64,000 nt of DNA, taken from contig JANFNE010000010.1 of NCBI GenBank assembly GCA_024867545.1, forward strand, positions 992,001 through 1,056,000, in the 5' to 3' direction. The position numbers and the translations under genes are program-made. Source of the DNA: Phytopythium helicoides (taxonomy: Eukaryota; Oomycota; Peronosporomycetes; Pythiales; Pythiaceae). The notes under the pieces were generated by a model. That model saw only the letters and a list, made by a program, of their open reading frames with translations. It ran no database searches and was not told the origin of the DNA. Within the stretch, counting starts at the first letter, position 1, and each line of letters begins with the position of its first letter. Below, in pieces: positions 24,103-36,057 of this stretch.

Positions 24103-24213
24103 CTGTAACCAGTAGCTATCGGTATTAGCACTTCAAAAGGCATCGTTGCCCTTGACCAAAATAAGTGAAGCTGCTTTTGCAACGACGAAAGGCTCTTGAA
24201 AGTCAAAACTCTA

Positions 24214-25702
24214 ATGTCTATCAGTGCAGCTCAATCCAAAGCTGGCGGTAAGACTAGCACTGTCCAGCCTCAGCAGATTACAATCTACGTTGCAACTTGC
24301 CAGCCTGCACCGTTCGATCGAAGCGGAGAAAATGGGTCAGCGCTACTACCTGGAGGATCCGCCAGCTTTCGCCCTGTCAAGTTTCCTGCTCGTGTTGCGC
24401 CAAACGCAACGATCGCAGACGTTCAAAAGTTCTTGATCAGTCAGTGGATGATCACAAAAAGCCCGTACCTGCAACTACCTGCTGGAGAGCAGTTTTATAC
24501 GTTCAAGGGCCGAATCCTACGTCTTGACGGCACTCTCGATGCCTACTGTGCGTCAAAGTTCGCGCAGCCATCACCATCGTTCACTTGTGTAGCTAAGCGT
24601 TGGCATTGTTCAGATCTTTTGGAAGAAGACACGATCTATCTCCGATTTTCGTCCCTCGGTAAGGTTTGTGATCCGTGGGCCATGTCAACGAGTGAATTGC
24701 GCGCGGAGCTCTGTGCTCGCAATGCGTACGAGCCAAGACTGCAGCCGGAAGACTTGGTACTATATGCTGGGTGCTTATGTGCGTTGAGCGTGTTCTCACC
24801 TTGCTGTGCTTTTAGATGACAAGACTTCAAGATTTAGTGATGAAGGAGAGCAGAATGCAGAGGCTGCAGCAGGCAACTCGCCGTGAGGAGTTGGAGCGGG
24901 TGCAAGCAATCACCAAAGAATTGCATGAGCGCTCAACTGCTGCCAAGCGCGAGCTACTTGCTTCCGCAGGAACTTCAATGTGGCCCCGTCCAACTTCGCT
25001 TGCGTGGCCACTTCCGCCATCACCGAACCGAACGGTGTTTTTGTCGATTGCAGCACTCGAGCGCTCATACCAAGCAATCCCTCGGGATGTACTGGATCCG
25101 GCGCTTTTCATTTTTGACACGGAGCGCAAATGGTGAGATTGCTTAAATTGACTATTTCTATGGGTGAGATGCTGACCTGCTGGTTCGCTACTCGCCAAGG
25201 GTGTTTGATGCGCACACGAGTCTTCAGAAAGCACATTTCGACTATCAATACATGAGCTTTGACTCGGATTTCATGGAGATGCTGACCCTCAAAGAGGAGG
25301 CTGGACTTGTGTTCTGGTTTCGGGTAAAGTTTGTTGCTCTCTCTGACATATAGCCTGGAGTCAGTTGATGTAACTAGGAGAATGTGCTTGTGTTTCATGC
25401 AGCCTCTTAAAAGCTACGCCAAACTCTCCGCCTTTCTCGAGTCCGTCGAAGACCCAGTCACGCGCAAGAAGTACGCACCTCTCGTGATCAAGGAGAATAA
25501 ATGGCTGACCCTTTGTGGTGAGAACGGTTGGGAAGGTAAGCCCCGCCGCGATGGTCGCAAGCGAGACGTTACCAAAGTCCCAAAGTACACGCCTAGCGTT
25601 GCGCGCGTCGTCACCAACTTGCAGTCGGGAAGCTTTGACTACCTCGCTGTGCAAGAGCTCCTGCATCAGTCTAACCCGACGTTACTTTTCGCTCCATTGT
25701 GA
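24214..25702 (+). CDS. Uncharacterised multi-exon protein
   Basis: Starts MSISAAQSKAGGKT at 24214, 112 bp after the GET2-like stop, and ends ...NPTLLFAPL. Introns can be placed near 24548-24611 (GTGCGT donor), 24770-24816, 25136-25199, and 25325-25402. The N-terminal part has a beta-rich segment (PARVAPNATIADVQKFLISQ) reminiscent of a ubiquitin-like or DIX-like fold. A coiled coil follows (LERVQAITKELHERSTAAKR). The later part (VFDAHTSLQKAHFDYQYMSF; FLESVEDPVTRKKYAPLVIK) matches no family I know. All exons join without frame breaks, which supports a real gene of about 410 residues. Confidence 0.55.
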
Positions 25703-25938
25703 GCAGCGCACCAGGTATGCAGGCTGCAAATCGAAATTCATAGTCATCAATGTTACAGCAGCCACTTTAGTGATGCATTCGTACTTGTACGGCGGGTATT
25801 GCGAGGGCGACGGAGCAAGTCACTGGGTTTGCGCTCGCTCTCGCCGGCCCCGACGTCTTCCATCTACCTGCCGCCGTACTTCTATGTCATGCCACCGACC
25901 ACCAAGCAACTGGCCAAGTGGTGGGTCCACCAAACCAA

Positions 25939-28900
25939 CTACCAGTTCGACTGCGCTGCACGCTCTACTCGTAATCCTGAAAGCGGCGGGCAGCTGCACA
26001 CGAGGTGGCGGTCACCGTGCACGTTGTCAACGCGACCAACGCTCGGCCAGTACATCTTGTTCTTGCCACCAAGCTGCCACGGCGCCGGGAACGCTCCCTG
26101 CTGGCGAGAGTACTTGCGGTCCCACGACGCAGCCGTCACCATGTCCACAGTGTGCGGCGCATGCTTGAGCGGGGAGTCCGCCACGGCGATCTTGCCCGTG
26201 CGGACGTCCTCAATCTCCTGGCGAATAATAATGAGCGCCTGGCAGAAGCGGTCCATCTCGGCCTTGCTCTCACTCTCGGTCGGCTCAATCATGAGCGTGC
26301 CACCAACGGGCCACGACATGGTTGGGCTGTGGAAGCCAAAGTCCTGGAGACGCTTGGCGATGTCCTCCTCCACGATACCAGCCTCCTTGAACGGGCGGAT
26401 ATCAATGATGAACTCGTGAGCACACGTTCCCTTCGAGCCACGGAACACAATGTCGTAGTGGCCCTCGAGCGTCTTGGCCATGTAGTTGGCGTTGAGGATC
26501 GCGTTCGACGTCGACGCCTTCAGGCCAGACTCGCCGAGCATGTGGATGTACATCCACGGGATGGGCAGGATACCTGCGCTACCGAACGGCGCAGCACTCA
26601 CAGCAGACTCCGACTTGGCAACAGTTCCGGCACCTTCACCGCCCGACGGGACGACGCTGTGGCCCGGAAGGAACGGCGCAAGGTGGGCAGCAACGCCGAT
26701 GGAGCCGACGCCAGGACCACCACCACCGTGAGGGATGCTGAACGTCTTGTGCAGGTTCAAGTGGCACACGTCGGCGCCGATTCCTCCAGGGTTGCACAGA
26801 CCAACTTGGGCGTTCATGTTGGCGCCATCCATGTAGACCTGGCCACCATGCGAGTGAATCAGCTCGATCATGTCCTTGATGCCCTCCTCGAACACGCCGA
26901 ACGTCGATGGGTAGGTGATCATGAAGCACTCAGCTTGTCGGCGTGCTGCTTCACCTTGGCCTCCAGGTCCTCGCGGTCGACGTTGCCGCGGTCGTCGGAC
27001 TTGACGACCACGACCTTCATACCAGCCATGACAGCACTGGCAGGGTTCGTGCCGTGCGCCGACACGGGAATCAAGCACACGTCGCGGTGGCCCTGGCCAT
27101 TCGCGCGCTGGTAGTTGCGGATCGTAAGCAGACCAGCGTACTCGCCGGCAGCACCCGAGTTCGGCTGCGTCGACACGGCAGTGAAACCAGTAATCTCAGC
27201 AAGAGCACCGTTGAGTGAGTCGATCAGCTCACGGTAGCCCTCCCACTGGTTCTCAGGCGCGAACGGGTGGATGTTCGCAAACTCGCTCCACGTAATTGGA
27301 ACCAGCTCGGAGGCAGCGTTCAGCTTCATCGTGCAGGAACCAAGCGAGATCATGGAGCGGTTGAGCGCAAGATCCTTGTCCTCGAGGTGCTTGAGGTAGC
27401 GCATGAGCTCCGTCTCCGTGTGGTACTTGTCAAAGATGCCGTGGGTGAGGTACGGCGTAGAGCGCTTCAGCGACTCCGGGACACTCGTACTGCGAAGCTC
27501 CTGAGCGCGAGCGCCGAGGGCCTCGCCCAGAGCGGACGGAAGCTTGGTCTCCTCGGCTCCGAGTGCGACAAGAATATTGCGGATGTCGTCAAGGTTGACG
27601 CTCTCACCCATAGCCACACCCACGCGCGAATCGTCAATCACGCGAAGGTTCACGCCGAGCTCGACACCGCGAGCAGCAACGTCCTTAGCCGAGAGGCCAG
27701 AGCCCGACACGTCAATGTCGAGAGTGTCAAAGAAAGCCGTGTTGCGCACGCTAGCCGACGTGTACGCCTCAACACCGGCAGCAAGCGTGGCGGCGTAAAG
27801 GTTGGTGCGCTCGGCAATCGCACGGATACCCTCGGGTCCGTGGTAGACCGCATACGCCGCTGCCATGTTGGCGAGAAGCGCCTGGGCCGTGCAAATGTTG
27901 CTCGTAGCCTTGTCACGACGAATGTGCTGCTCGCGGGTCTGCATGGCCATTCGAAGGGCCGGCTCGCCGCGCGAGTCCTTGGACACACCAATGATACGAC
28001 CAGGGATCTTGCGGTGGTGCTTCTTGGTGGTAGCCATGAAGCCGGCGTGCGGGCCGCCGAACATCATGGGCACGCCAAAGCGCTGCGCCGATCCAACGGC
28101 GACATCAGCGCCAATCTCGCCAGGCGATGCGATCTGGGTCAGTGCGAGCAGGTCGACGGCGCAGCCCACGAGGACCTTGCTGCCGTGCGCGCGGTCGATG
28201 AGCGCGCGGTAGTCGGCAATGTCGCCAAACGTGTTGGGGTACTGGAGCAGCATGCCGCTGAAGCGGTCGAACGAGAAGCTGGCGTCCGCCGCGACGGCGG
28301 CGGCGTCGCCCACCACGAGCTCAATGCCGAGGTTGTCAGCGCGGGTCTGCATGACGCCGATGGTCTGCGGGTGGCAGTCGCTGGAGACGAAGAAGGCGGG
28401 GCGCGCTCCGTTGGCGGCGCTGTGGGCGAGCGTGATGGTTTCCGCAGCGGCCGTGGCCTCGTCCAGCAGCGACGCGTTGGCGAACTCGAGTCCGGTGAGC
28501 TCGCCGACCATGGTCTGGAAGTTGAGCAGCATCTCGAGGCGGCCCTGCGAGACCTCTGCCTGGTAGGGCGTGTAGGACGTGTACCATCCCGGGTTCTCGA
28601 GGATGTTGCGCTGGATGGGGGCGGGCGTGAGCGTGTCGTAGTAGCCCATGCCGATGAAGGACTTGACGACCGCGTTCTTGCTGGCGATGGCCTTGAGCTT
28701 GGCCAGCGCCTCGCTCTCCGACAGCGCGGCCGGCAGCTTCAGCGGCGCCTGCAGGCGGATCTCGGGCGGCACCGTCGCGTCCACGAGCGCCTCGACGCTC
28801 GGGAAGCCCACGGCCTGCAGCATCGCCGCGCGGTCGCGGTCGTTCGTGCCCACGTGGCGCGGCAGGAACGCGTCGGAGGGCGCGAACGACGCCACGGAGC

Positions 28901-28958
28901 GCGAGAGCGCGCGTCGCGCGGCGGCCGACGGCAGGCGGGAGGCGCGGCGGAGCAGCAT
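25939..28958 (-). CDS. GLDC: Glycine dehydrogenase (decarboxylating), P protein, mitochondrial
   Basis: A pyridoxal-phosphate enzyme of the mitochondrial glycine cleavage system: it decarboxylates glycine and passes the aminomethyl group to the lipoyl H protein. The start at 28958 gives a basic, Ser/Ala-rich presequence ([18 protein letters not shown]). Conserved blocks in order: [71 protein letters not shown], and the PLP lysine block [18 protein letters not shown]. It ends near FWP-like [23 protein letters not shown]. There are no introns and the length (about 1,005 residues) is normal. One single-base break near 26930 (between HADKL and CFMITYPST) shifts the frame. A tail of about 14 residues after CSCPP is unusual and may be another error. 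Confidence 0.96.
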
Positions 28959-30655
28959 GGCGACGGCCTTTCTCGACTGCGGAAACTTGAAGACTGACCC
29001 GGCGGCGGGTGGCGCCGGCGGCAGGTGGTAGCCGCAGCCCTCGCGGATGTTGGTATTGGCACTGATCAGAGCATACAAACGATGGGTGTGGAGGAGGCGA
29101 GGGGAGGTGCCGGGAGCAGGTTGCACTGGTTGGCGCACCCTACTGGAAGATATGTTCGTCCGATCCGCGTGTTGGACGAGCAAGGCGGCCGGGCTTTGCA
29201 CGACGTGATGGAGCTCCAGAGTCGCATTGATAGTGACACGGCAGGCGTCACGCTCAATGCAACTTGTATCAATACCCTTTGCTGCCTGCCCGCCACGAGC
29301 GGAATTCATTCACCAACGTGCTTGACGCGGAGTTGACTTGACTTGCTGTGCATGCGGGGACAGCGAGTAGGATTCAGAGCTTCCCCAGGCAGCAAACAGG
29401 GTTTATTTCAGTAATCGACCTTGGGGATTCAATGTAGCCATTGGTTGCGGCGACAGAAGAGTTTGCCACCATACCAACGACCATGCTCATTGTTCTTGCA
29501 GTGGTTGGCCACAGCTATATCCTTCAGCCATCGCTACTTCCGATTGCGACTAACATGTCGCCTTTGCCCCTGCTCGCAAAACCAGCACTCGTGGCTTCGT
29601 TGGTTCTCCTACTGTAGCCGTTGTGGCGCTGTTCAGGATGCATACGTCGCCGGACGCTCCACTGCTGCTGATATCTTCGCGTTTAGTCACCGCCCATGCC
29701 ACGCTGCCAAAGGTAGTTGCTGCTCACCAAGAAACTCCAACGCCCTCGATCTAGTCGGCCACAGACGAGGTCGCAAACAGTTTCGATGCGTTCGATGGTT
29801 TTTGTTGTGGATCTTCTAAGTCATGATGCAACTTCTGATGCTCCCTGCACGCTTTGCCGACCAACTCGATCATCGGTCACGCACGCACAGACAAAAAAAA
29901 TGCCAACCATACCTGCTAATGACTCCCCATCTACCGCCACGTTACCGCCCATTCCCTGTGCGTTGCGGGCACGGAGGAACATCATGGAGTGCACCTTCGC
30001 CCTGTTACAAGGCGTCGCTGCCGACATTTCTGCAGGAGGTACTACATGAAGATTCGAAAAACGTACGCACAGTATCTCATCTAGCTGCTCACCGAAACAA
30101 CTCGCGCAAGCGTTGGTTCGCATCGGCGCTTCATATTGCGCTTTCTGCTAAGCATCGGTGGCAATTGCATGAAGCGATCGACTGCTACCAACCAATGGGT
30201 TTGACTGAAAGCGAGCCTCAGACTGCCCGCTTCAACTTGAAGCGCACTAGGTCAAAAGACCTATCCCAGAAGTCACTCATGCCTACCAGAGGGCCAAAAC
30301 GATAGTTTTTACGTAAACAGCCGCTCTTAGTGCGTCTGTTTGCCACGCGGCCTGTTCTTTCATTGGCTGAAACTGCCTCTTCCAAACCTCTCCTGATTGG
30401 CTGAAACCCAAGATTTCCGCGCATCAGGCCAGCGCGGGGGGAGACGACCACGACGACGCACAACACCGCGTGAGCTCGACGCGAGAGAGCTCGCCGCCTC
30501 CGCCCGCCCGCCGTTCTCTGGTCCCCGCGAGCGCTCGGCGCGCTCCGCCCCTCGCCCCCGAGCCCGCGCCTCCCGTGCGCGCATTTTGAGCCCTCCCGCG
30601 GCCTCTAGAACCCGCTAGAACCCGAGATTCGAGTCCTTTGACCGCGCGCGCCACC
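28959..30655. other. Intergenic region between divergent GLDC and tepsin-like genes
   Basis: About 1.7 kb. The frame of GLDC stays open to 29309 without a presequence-like alternative, so I leave it out. No other gene is recognised. Two CCAAT-type 12-mers lie near the tepsin-like start. A very GC-rich stretch (30420-30650) probably forms the 5' UTR of that gene. Confidence 0.4.
30362..30407 (-). promoter_or_regulatory. Two ATTGGCTGAAAC motifs upstream of tepsin-like gene
   Basis: Perfect copies at 30362-30373 and 30396-30407, 34 bp apart, about 250-290 bp before the ATG. They are identical to the copy before the GET2-like gene. The core is an inverted CCAAT box. Confidence 0.5.
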
Positions 30656-33301
30656 ATGGACAAGGCTCTGCTCACGCGCGCGACCAGCAAGGACGACGCG
30701 CCCACGCCCGGCTACCTGTACGGCGAGATCGCGCGCATGACGCAGCACAGCTACGACACGTGCACCAAGGTCATGGAGTTCCTCATCTCGCGCGTCAAGA
30801 ACAAGCACCACACGGTCAAGTTCAAGGCGCTGCAGGTCATCAAGCACGTCTGCCGCGAGGGCCGCGTCGACTTCAAGCGCGAGATGCAAAAGCACATCCC
30901 TACCATCAAGGAGTGTCTGCGTACGTGCCGCTGCTGCTGACGTCCCCTTTGTGGCTCGCTAACCTCGTGGATACCTTGCTGCAGAGTTCCGCGGACCTCC
31001 GGACCCGCTCAAGGGCGACGAGTACTACCGCCGCGTGCGCGACTCGGCCAAGGAGTGCCTTGACGCCATCTACGACACGGACAACGCGCCTGGCCTCGGT
31101 GGAATGGGCATGTCGGCGCGTATCCAGGGCCTGAGCAACCCGAACGAGAACTCGGGCGGCTCGGGGGGATGGGGCTCCAAGCTCTGGGGTAGCAAAGGCG
31201 CCAACGACAACCTGCCGCCCCCTCCTGGCGCAGGATTCAACCCTCCACCGCCGCAGCCGTACGGATACGGCAACGATCCCTCTCAAGGCAGCTACGGCGG
31301 CCCCCAGCCTCCCATGGGCGGCTACCCCGGTCCGCAGCCGCCGCCGTACCAGCCAGAGTACCCGTATGGCGGCCCGAATCCGGGCGCCAACCCGTCGCCC
31401 TATGGTGGTCCGCCTCCCCCGGCGCCGTACGGTGGCGGTCCTTCCCCGTACAACGACCAAAAGTTCTCTGGGATTGGCAACCCAATGTACCAAGACGCAC
31501 GAGGTAAAGGCGAAGGTTTGCAACGTCATAGGAATGAGCAAAGCTAACCATTTGTCGTGCGCAGACGAGAAGGGCGGCCTTTTCTCGGGTCTGAAGGAGA
31601 AGCTGGCGTCCAAGTACTCCAAGAACGACGGAAAGCCGACGTTCGCAGGTGCGCCTCCTGGATCTGCCAACCCGCCGGATGGATGGAGCTTCGCGACGAA
31701 CCGCGGACCCACTGGCGGATCGTACGGCCCATCGCCTGGGTCGTACAACCCGGAGGAGCCGTACCGTCCCTCCGGATTTGTCGGTGGCGGCTACCGTGCT
31801 GGTTCATCCGCCTATGGCGCTGCTGGTGATCCCCGCGAGTCGGCCAACTCGCAGCTTCGCGAGAAGGCATACGGTACGGTACTGTGGCGAGTTGTGGGCA
31901 GATTTCAGTGCAGATCACTGACTTTTTTTCTGAATGCGCAGAGGGCGAGCGCAAGAAGGGCCGCGTTGGAGGCGCGTGGGGCTCTGAGCCTGCACCATCG
32001 ACACAGCCTCCTGCGCTCCAGACCATGTCGAGCGGTGGCCGAGACAACCGCACTTCGAGCTTCAACAATGACTCTCGATCGTACTCCGCGGGTCCGTCTT
32101 CGGACTATGGATACGGAGATGACAAGCCATCCGACTCGCGATCATTCAATTCGTCAGGCCCTCCACCCCCTCTCACCGGGAGCACATCGGGTGCCCAATC
32201 GGATGGCACGTACGAGCGCAACCTTGTCACAGCGCTCTGTGCGCCTGGTGGCATGCGTGCCGTGCCTCCGAAGGATAAGATGGACGCATTCTTGAAGAGC
32301 GCTTTGACTCTGGATGCCTGATACCTGTCGGCCCGATTCTCGAGGACTGCCTCGTCGATGAGCAGTGGACTGTTGTCTCGAAGGCTCTGTCTACCATTGA
32401 CGCGCTGCTCAAGACCTGATGGATGCGAGGACTTCCATGACTACTTTTCAGAGAACTACGCAGAGATCGAAGAGTGTGCCAAGTCTGACAAGGCGGCTGT
32501 GCGTGACCGTGCCGTCAAGGTTCTTGGAGCGCTGGGACGCTCCAGCAGCTCCGCTTCGAGTTCTAGCCGTCCGGCACCAAAGCCTCGAAGCAACAGGCAG
32601 ACTGGTGGCAACTACCAGCAGCAGGCTCAAGAAACGGATCTTCTAGGCGATTTCGATCAGCCAGCCCCATCGGATGGTGGCAACTCGCTGTTCTCGGGTC
32701 TTCAGACGAACAGCGCGCCTCAGCAGCCCGCTGCTCCGGCACCCTCAGCCCACTCCCGCGACGGACGATGTTGTGGACATGTTTGGAGGTCTCCAGCTCC
32801 AGTCGAGCGCCGTGAGCACAAGTTCGTCGATTGAGCAGACTCCCGCCCCTGCTGCTCCTGCAGCTGCACCTGCCCCAGCACCTGCAGCTTCGTCGCAATT
32901 GATTCTCGACCCACTCCTCGAGCCAGTTCCAGCAACCCCTCAAGTTGCGCAGTTCGGAAACCCCATGAACATGGGCATGATGAACTACGGGAACCCGCAG
33001 ATGGCCCAGATGGCCCAGATGCAGCAAATGCAGCAGATGCAGCAGATGCAGTACATGCAGCAGATGCAGCAAATGCAGTTCATGCAGATGCAAGGTGCCG
33101 GTGTGGGGATGCCGATGGGTGTGGATGCCCGCGTACGAATGGGATCCCAGGTTATTGGCGCCGCCATGACGCCTAGCGGCTACATTGCGAAGACGATCCA
33201 GGAGCCTTCAGACGGGCTTTCCGGACGACTCAGGCTTTGGCTTCATGAAGAAGAAGGACGACTCGTTCAACTTCGTGAAGGACGCCATGAAGAACAGTTA
33301 G
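30656..33301 (+). CDS. Tepsin/MTV1-like ENTH plus tVHS protein, AP-4 vesicle accessory factor
   Basis: ATG in a full Kozak context (GCCACCATGG). Exon 1 encodes an ENTH domain (YLYGEIARMTQHSYDTCTKV; VKFKALQVIKHVCREGRVDF), with introns at 30921-30984, near 31505-31564 and near 31874-31941. A Pro/Gly/Tyr-rich linker follows. Near 32200-32530 lies a second helical domain (NLVTALCAPGGMRAVPPKDK; PILEDCLVDEQWTVVSKALS; SDKAAVRDRAVKVLGALG), which fits the tVHS domain of tepsin. Putative AP-4 appendage motifs follow: LFSGLKEKL, LFSGLQTN, MFGGLQLQ (compare LFxG[ML]x[LV]), and a C-terminal DSFNFVKDAM. A Met/Gln run (MQQMQQ) lies near 33000-33100. Single-base breaks occur near 32320, 32417, 32748 and 33219. 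Tepsin and plant MTV1 bind AP-4 coats at the trans-Golgi network. Confidence 0.85.
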
Positions 33302-33569
33302 GCGGTGCTGTAAATTATCCGCGGAGACGCTCCGGCGACAGTAGCTGGAGCCAGTTGGATGCGCGTCGCCATGCTGTATTGGACACGACAGATGCCTCGC
33401 GGCGCTTGGAACATTACACCGTCGACAAGTAAACCCTTCAGCGCACACATGCATACCTAGGAGGCGGCCTGACGTAGAATTCGGCTAACGTTTGAATCAA
33501 TCGGTATGCCGTTAGCGCTGTGAACTGGATTCACATTATCGGTTGCTTTTCCCCTACGCTATGTCAGGT

Positions 33570-34271
33570 TCACGATTCGTGCAGGTCGTTGATGGTGTTT
33601 TCAATCCCATCGAGCGCTTGTGTGATCCAATTGCTCATGGAGCTCTCCCCGACGGCTTCTAAAGCGTTGAGTAGCAGTTGCATCACCTGGACTCCGCTAT
33701 GTAAGACCTAAGGCTCCGCTTGCATTCATCATGCCGTCACGCACCTCCTCGGATTCTTCCGTTGGCAGGCCAGAGGCGGCGACACAAAGGTGCGTGAATA
33801 CTGTGCAGTGTTAGCGTGCGGTTGCATCCAAGTTGTTCAGCCAAGAATATTGCCCCACACACCGTGCGATATCGCGGCAGCAGTCGCTTCTTCGTCATCG
33901 TTGTCAGCGTCAAGCAGCATGCCCATCAGAAGGTGCAAGAGCTCGTCTATGAGCCCGTGACGCGCCGCGTACTCGCGCAGATCCTTTGCAACTTCACGAA
34001 ACACTGTCTCCACTTGCTGGTCCACTTTGGTAGTCACGTTCTCACGCAAACGCCGCACTTTGTCGACGTTCGCGACAACGAGGAACACGAGCTTCTCCTC
34101 GGCATCATCTTCGGTTTTTTCACCAACGAACTCGGTCAAAGCTGGTGCCTCATTTTCTCTCTGTGCCTCTACATAATGCTCTTCACGGAGTGTATCTGCG
34201 CTTGGCCAGCCTTGAGCCATGCCGAGCGTCGCGATGGCGAACCGCAGCATCGCCTCGGCCTTTCCGTCCAT
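33570..34271 (-). CDS. Small uncharacterised helical protein
   Basis: Starts MDGKAEAMLRFAIATLGMAQ at 34271. One intron is likely (donor GTGTGG near 33858, acceptor CACAG near 33800). The frame then shifts once near 33708 and ends NTINDLHES at 33570, giving about 230 residues. The composition is helical and acidic (EEKLVFLVVANVDKVRRLRE; DLREYAARHGLIDELLHLLM), which suggests a HEAT/ARM-like alpha-helical fold. No family recognised. Confidence 0.5.
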
Positions 34272-34495
34272 GATCGAGCAAATCTTCTAGTGGGGAAACC
34301 TACTTGCGCTTTGTAGGCAAGAAAGTTGAAGTGAGAGTGATTGTCAATGCAAAGGACTCGAAAATGTATTTTGCTGCTTATCACTTTCTACTGCTTTCGG
34401 CTCTGCCCGAAGAGGAGGTAAAGCTGATGGAGGAGAAAGTGTTACCAAGAACAGAATATGAAAAGCGGAGACACTAGAAGCGGAAGTCAAGACAT

Positions 34496-35263
34496 TCAGG
34501 CGCGAAGAGCACGGCGAGTCCCCCCAGTCGCGTCGGGAATCAAGGATTCCTCTTCGTCGACAATAACATCACCCTCGGGAACTGAGGCAACATTATCGGC
34601 TCCCTCGCTGCCCGCAGTGTGCTCGATAGCCTGGTCTGATCCAGCGGCATCCATGAGTTCCTGAATCACCTCTTGTGCAGCGGCGACTGATTCATCGCTA
34701 GGGGATCCGACCACCTTGATAATCACCGCGCCTTCGTTCTCGGTGACCTCCCCATAGCTCGCCTGTGCATCGTTTGCACTGGCACGAACGACAGTGTTGC
34801 TGTCGTCGTCATGGCTCATGTCCGTCACTGCCGATGGAGTCTCGTCGCCAGTGACTGCATCATCCGATTCAGCGCCGTGACTCTCGATAGGGTGCTCTAT
34901 TGGAGTATTTTGAACGTTGTCCACCTCACTCCAGTCGTCTCCGTTGGTAGATGCCATCTCTGTGGTTGCGATGTCTTCGCCCAACGTTTTCGCAGGATTT
35001 TCATTCAAGGGCACGTGCTGATGGTTGGCAGATTGACGTAGAGCAGTTGAAACAGCTGAGTCCAGGCTTCCAGAGTTGTGGAGCACAACGCCACAAGCAA
35101 TAGCAGTTGCCAGAAGAGCACTCAGACCGAAGATAAGACGTTCGCGCTTGCGACGCAAAGCCTGATCCTGAGTCACTCGGAAGCTGGTTTCGTCGCGGCG
35201 GATCATCCGCTCCGACTCCAAAACACGGTCCTTGTTCTCGCTGCCATAGTCTTCCCAGTTCAT
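34496..35263 (-). CDS. Single-pass membrane protein, member A of a tandem lineage-specific family
   Basis: 255 residues from MNWEDYGSENKDRVLESERM. A basic stretch (ALRRKRERL) precedes one membrane helix (IFGLSALLATAIACGVVLH), giving type II or signal-anchor topology with a short cytosolic N-terminus. The outer part is acidic, Ser/Thr/Glu/Asp rich and ends RRALRA. The gene 36058-38640 shares the N-terminus (MNWEDYGSENKD, RMIRRDE) and the last six residues, so the two are tandem duplicates. Function unknown; such acidic ectodomains could be surface or vesicle proteins. Confidence 0.65.
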   Translation of the reverse strand: MNWEDYGSENKDRVLESERMIRRDETSFRVTQDQALRRKRERLIFGLSALLATAIACGVVLHNSGSLDSAVSTALRQSANHQHVPLNENPAKTLGEDIATTEMASTNGDDWSEVDNVQNTPIEHPIESHGAESDDAVTGDETPSAVTDMSHDDDSNTVVRASANDAQASYGEVTENEGAVIIKVVGSPSDESVAAAQEVIQELMDAAGSDQAIEHTAGSEGADNVASVPEGDVIVDEEESLIPDATGGTRRALRA

Positions 35264-36057
35264 TGCGCTTGGACAACTTGGCGAGAGTCGAAGAGTAGCT
35301 GTGGTATTCGGCTTGCCTTGTCGCTGGAGGTGGTCGAGTCGACTTGTGGAGCAGCCGGCGAATTTGAGAATGATGCTGTGGGCCTTCGGCTGAGCGCACG
35401 CTTGGAAAGGGTATTCCCATGGGCATCAAGGTGGAGGTTTCGATTGCCAGAAGTGCAGGACATCAAGATCATAATGGCGACATGACACCATGAACCGTCG
35501 TCAACAAACCGACATCATGAAGCAGAACACAATTGCATAGTTGTTGGGTCGGTTGGTCTGAAGGAAAGGAACGTTGACTGCTTTTGTCGCAGCGCAAGAA
35601 ATGATCACCCGTCGCCGACGAGAGATCCAAACTCTCCTTTGATGTGGTGGCAGAGGGGTTTCGCTTCGCTGTATCTTCGAGCAACCGATGCGGTGAGCAC
35701 GACAGCAGTAGCACAGTTGCCACCCAAGCCGCAACAATGAATACAGTGTGGGTGTGAAGGTGTTGCTGTAGCGATGCATGTGAGCATTCAGCAAGTTCAA
35801 ACTCATGTAGCTATTACTACGATATCCTGTCTAGATTGGTTTAAACCAAATCCACGATTCACAACTTCTCGATTGCAACGTCGAGTAACATTGCGAATTG
35901 AACAACTAGACCATTCATGAGGAAAATTATAACCAATTGAAAACTATGTATTGCACTTCAAGATATTGGTTTGTCGGCTCCACCCGCCAAGAATATCGTT
36001 GAGTGCTAGAACGTAATATGCAATGAAGGAAAGACAAGCAGTACAACTCAAACACAA
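35264..36057. other. Intergenic leader with duplicated upstream sequence
   Basis: DNA just upstream of the member A start resembles DNA upstream of member B (for example GTCGACTTGTGGAG at 35338 and 38714). In translation it gives similar strings (APQVDSTT versus PPQVDTIV). The tandem duplication therefore included 5' flanking DNA. Farther out no gene is recognised. Confidence 0.45.

Noticed and set aside
26005..27114. Plus-strand open frame of 369 codons
   Set aside because: Antisense of the GLDC C-terminal part.
27267..28997. Long plus-strand open frame of 576 codons
   Set aside because: It is the antisense of GLDC; high GC and codon bias keep the opposite strand open. Composition is Arg/Ala/Val with no domain.
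26919..29309. GLDC starting at 29309
   Set aside because: The extra 117 residues have no presequence character or family match; MLLRRAS at 28958 is a normal mitochondrial start.
29823..30305. 160-codon plus-strand frame between GLDC and the tepsin-like gene
   Set aside because: Low-complexity, Arg/His/Ser-rich, no domain; probably chance.
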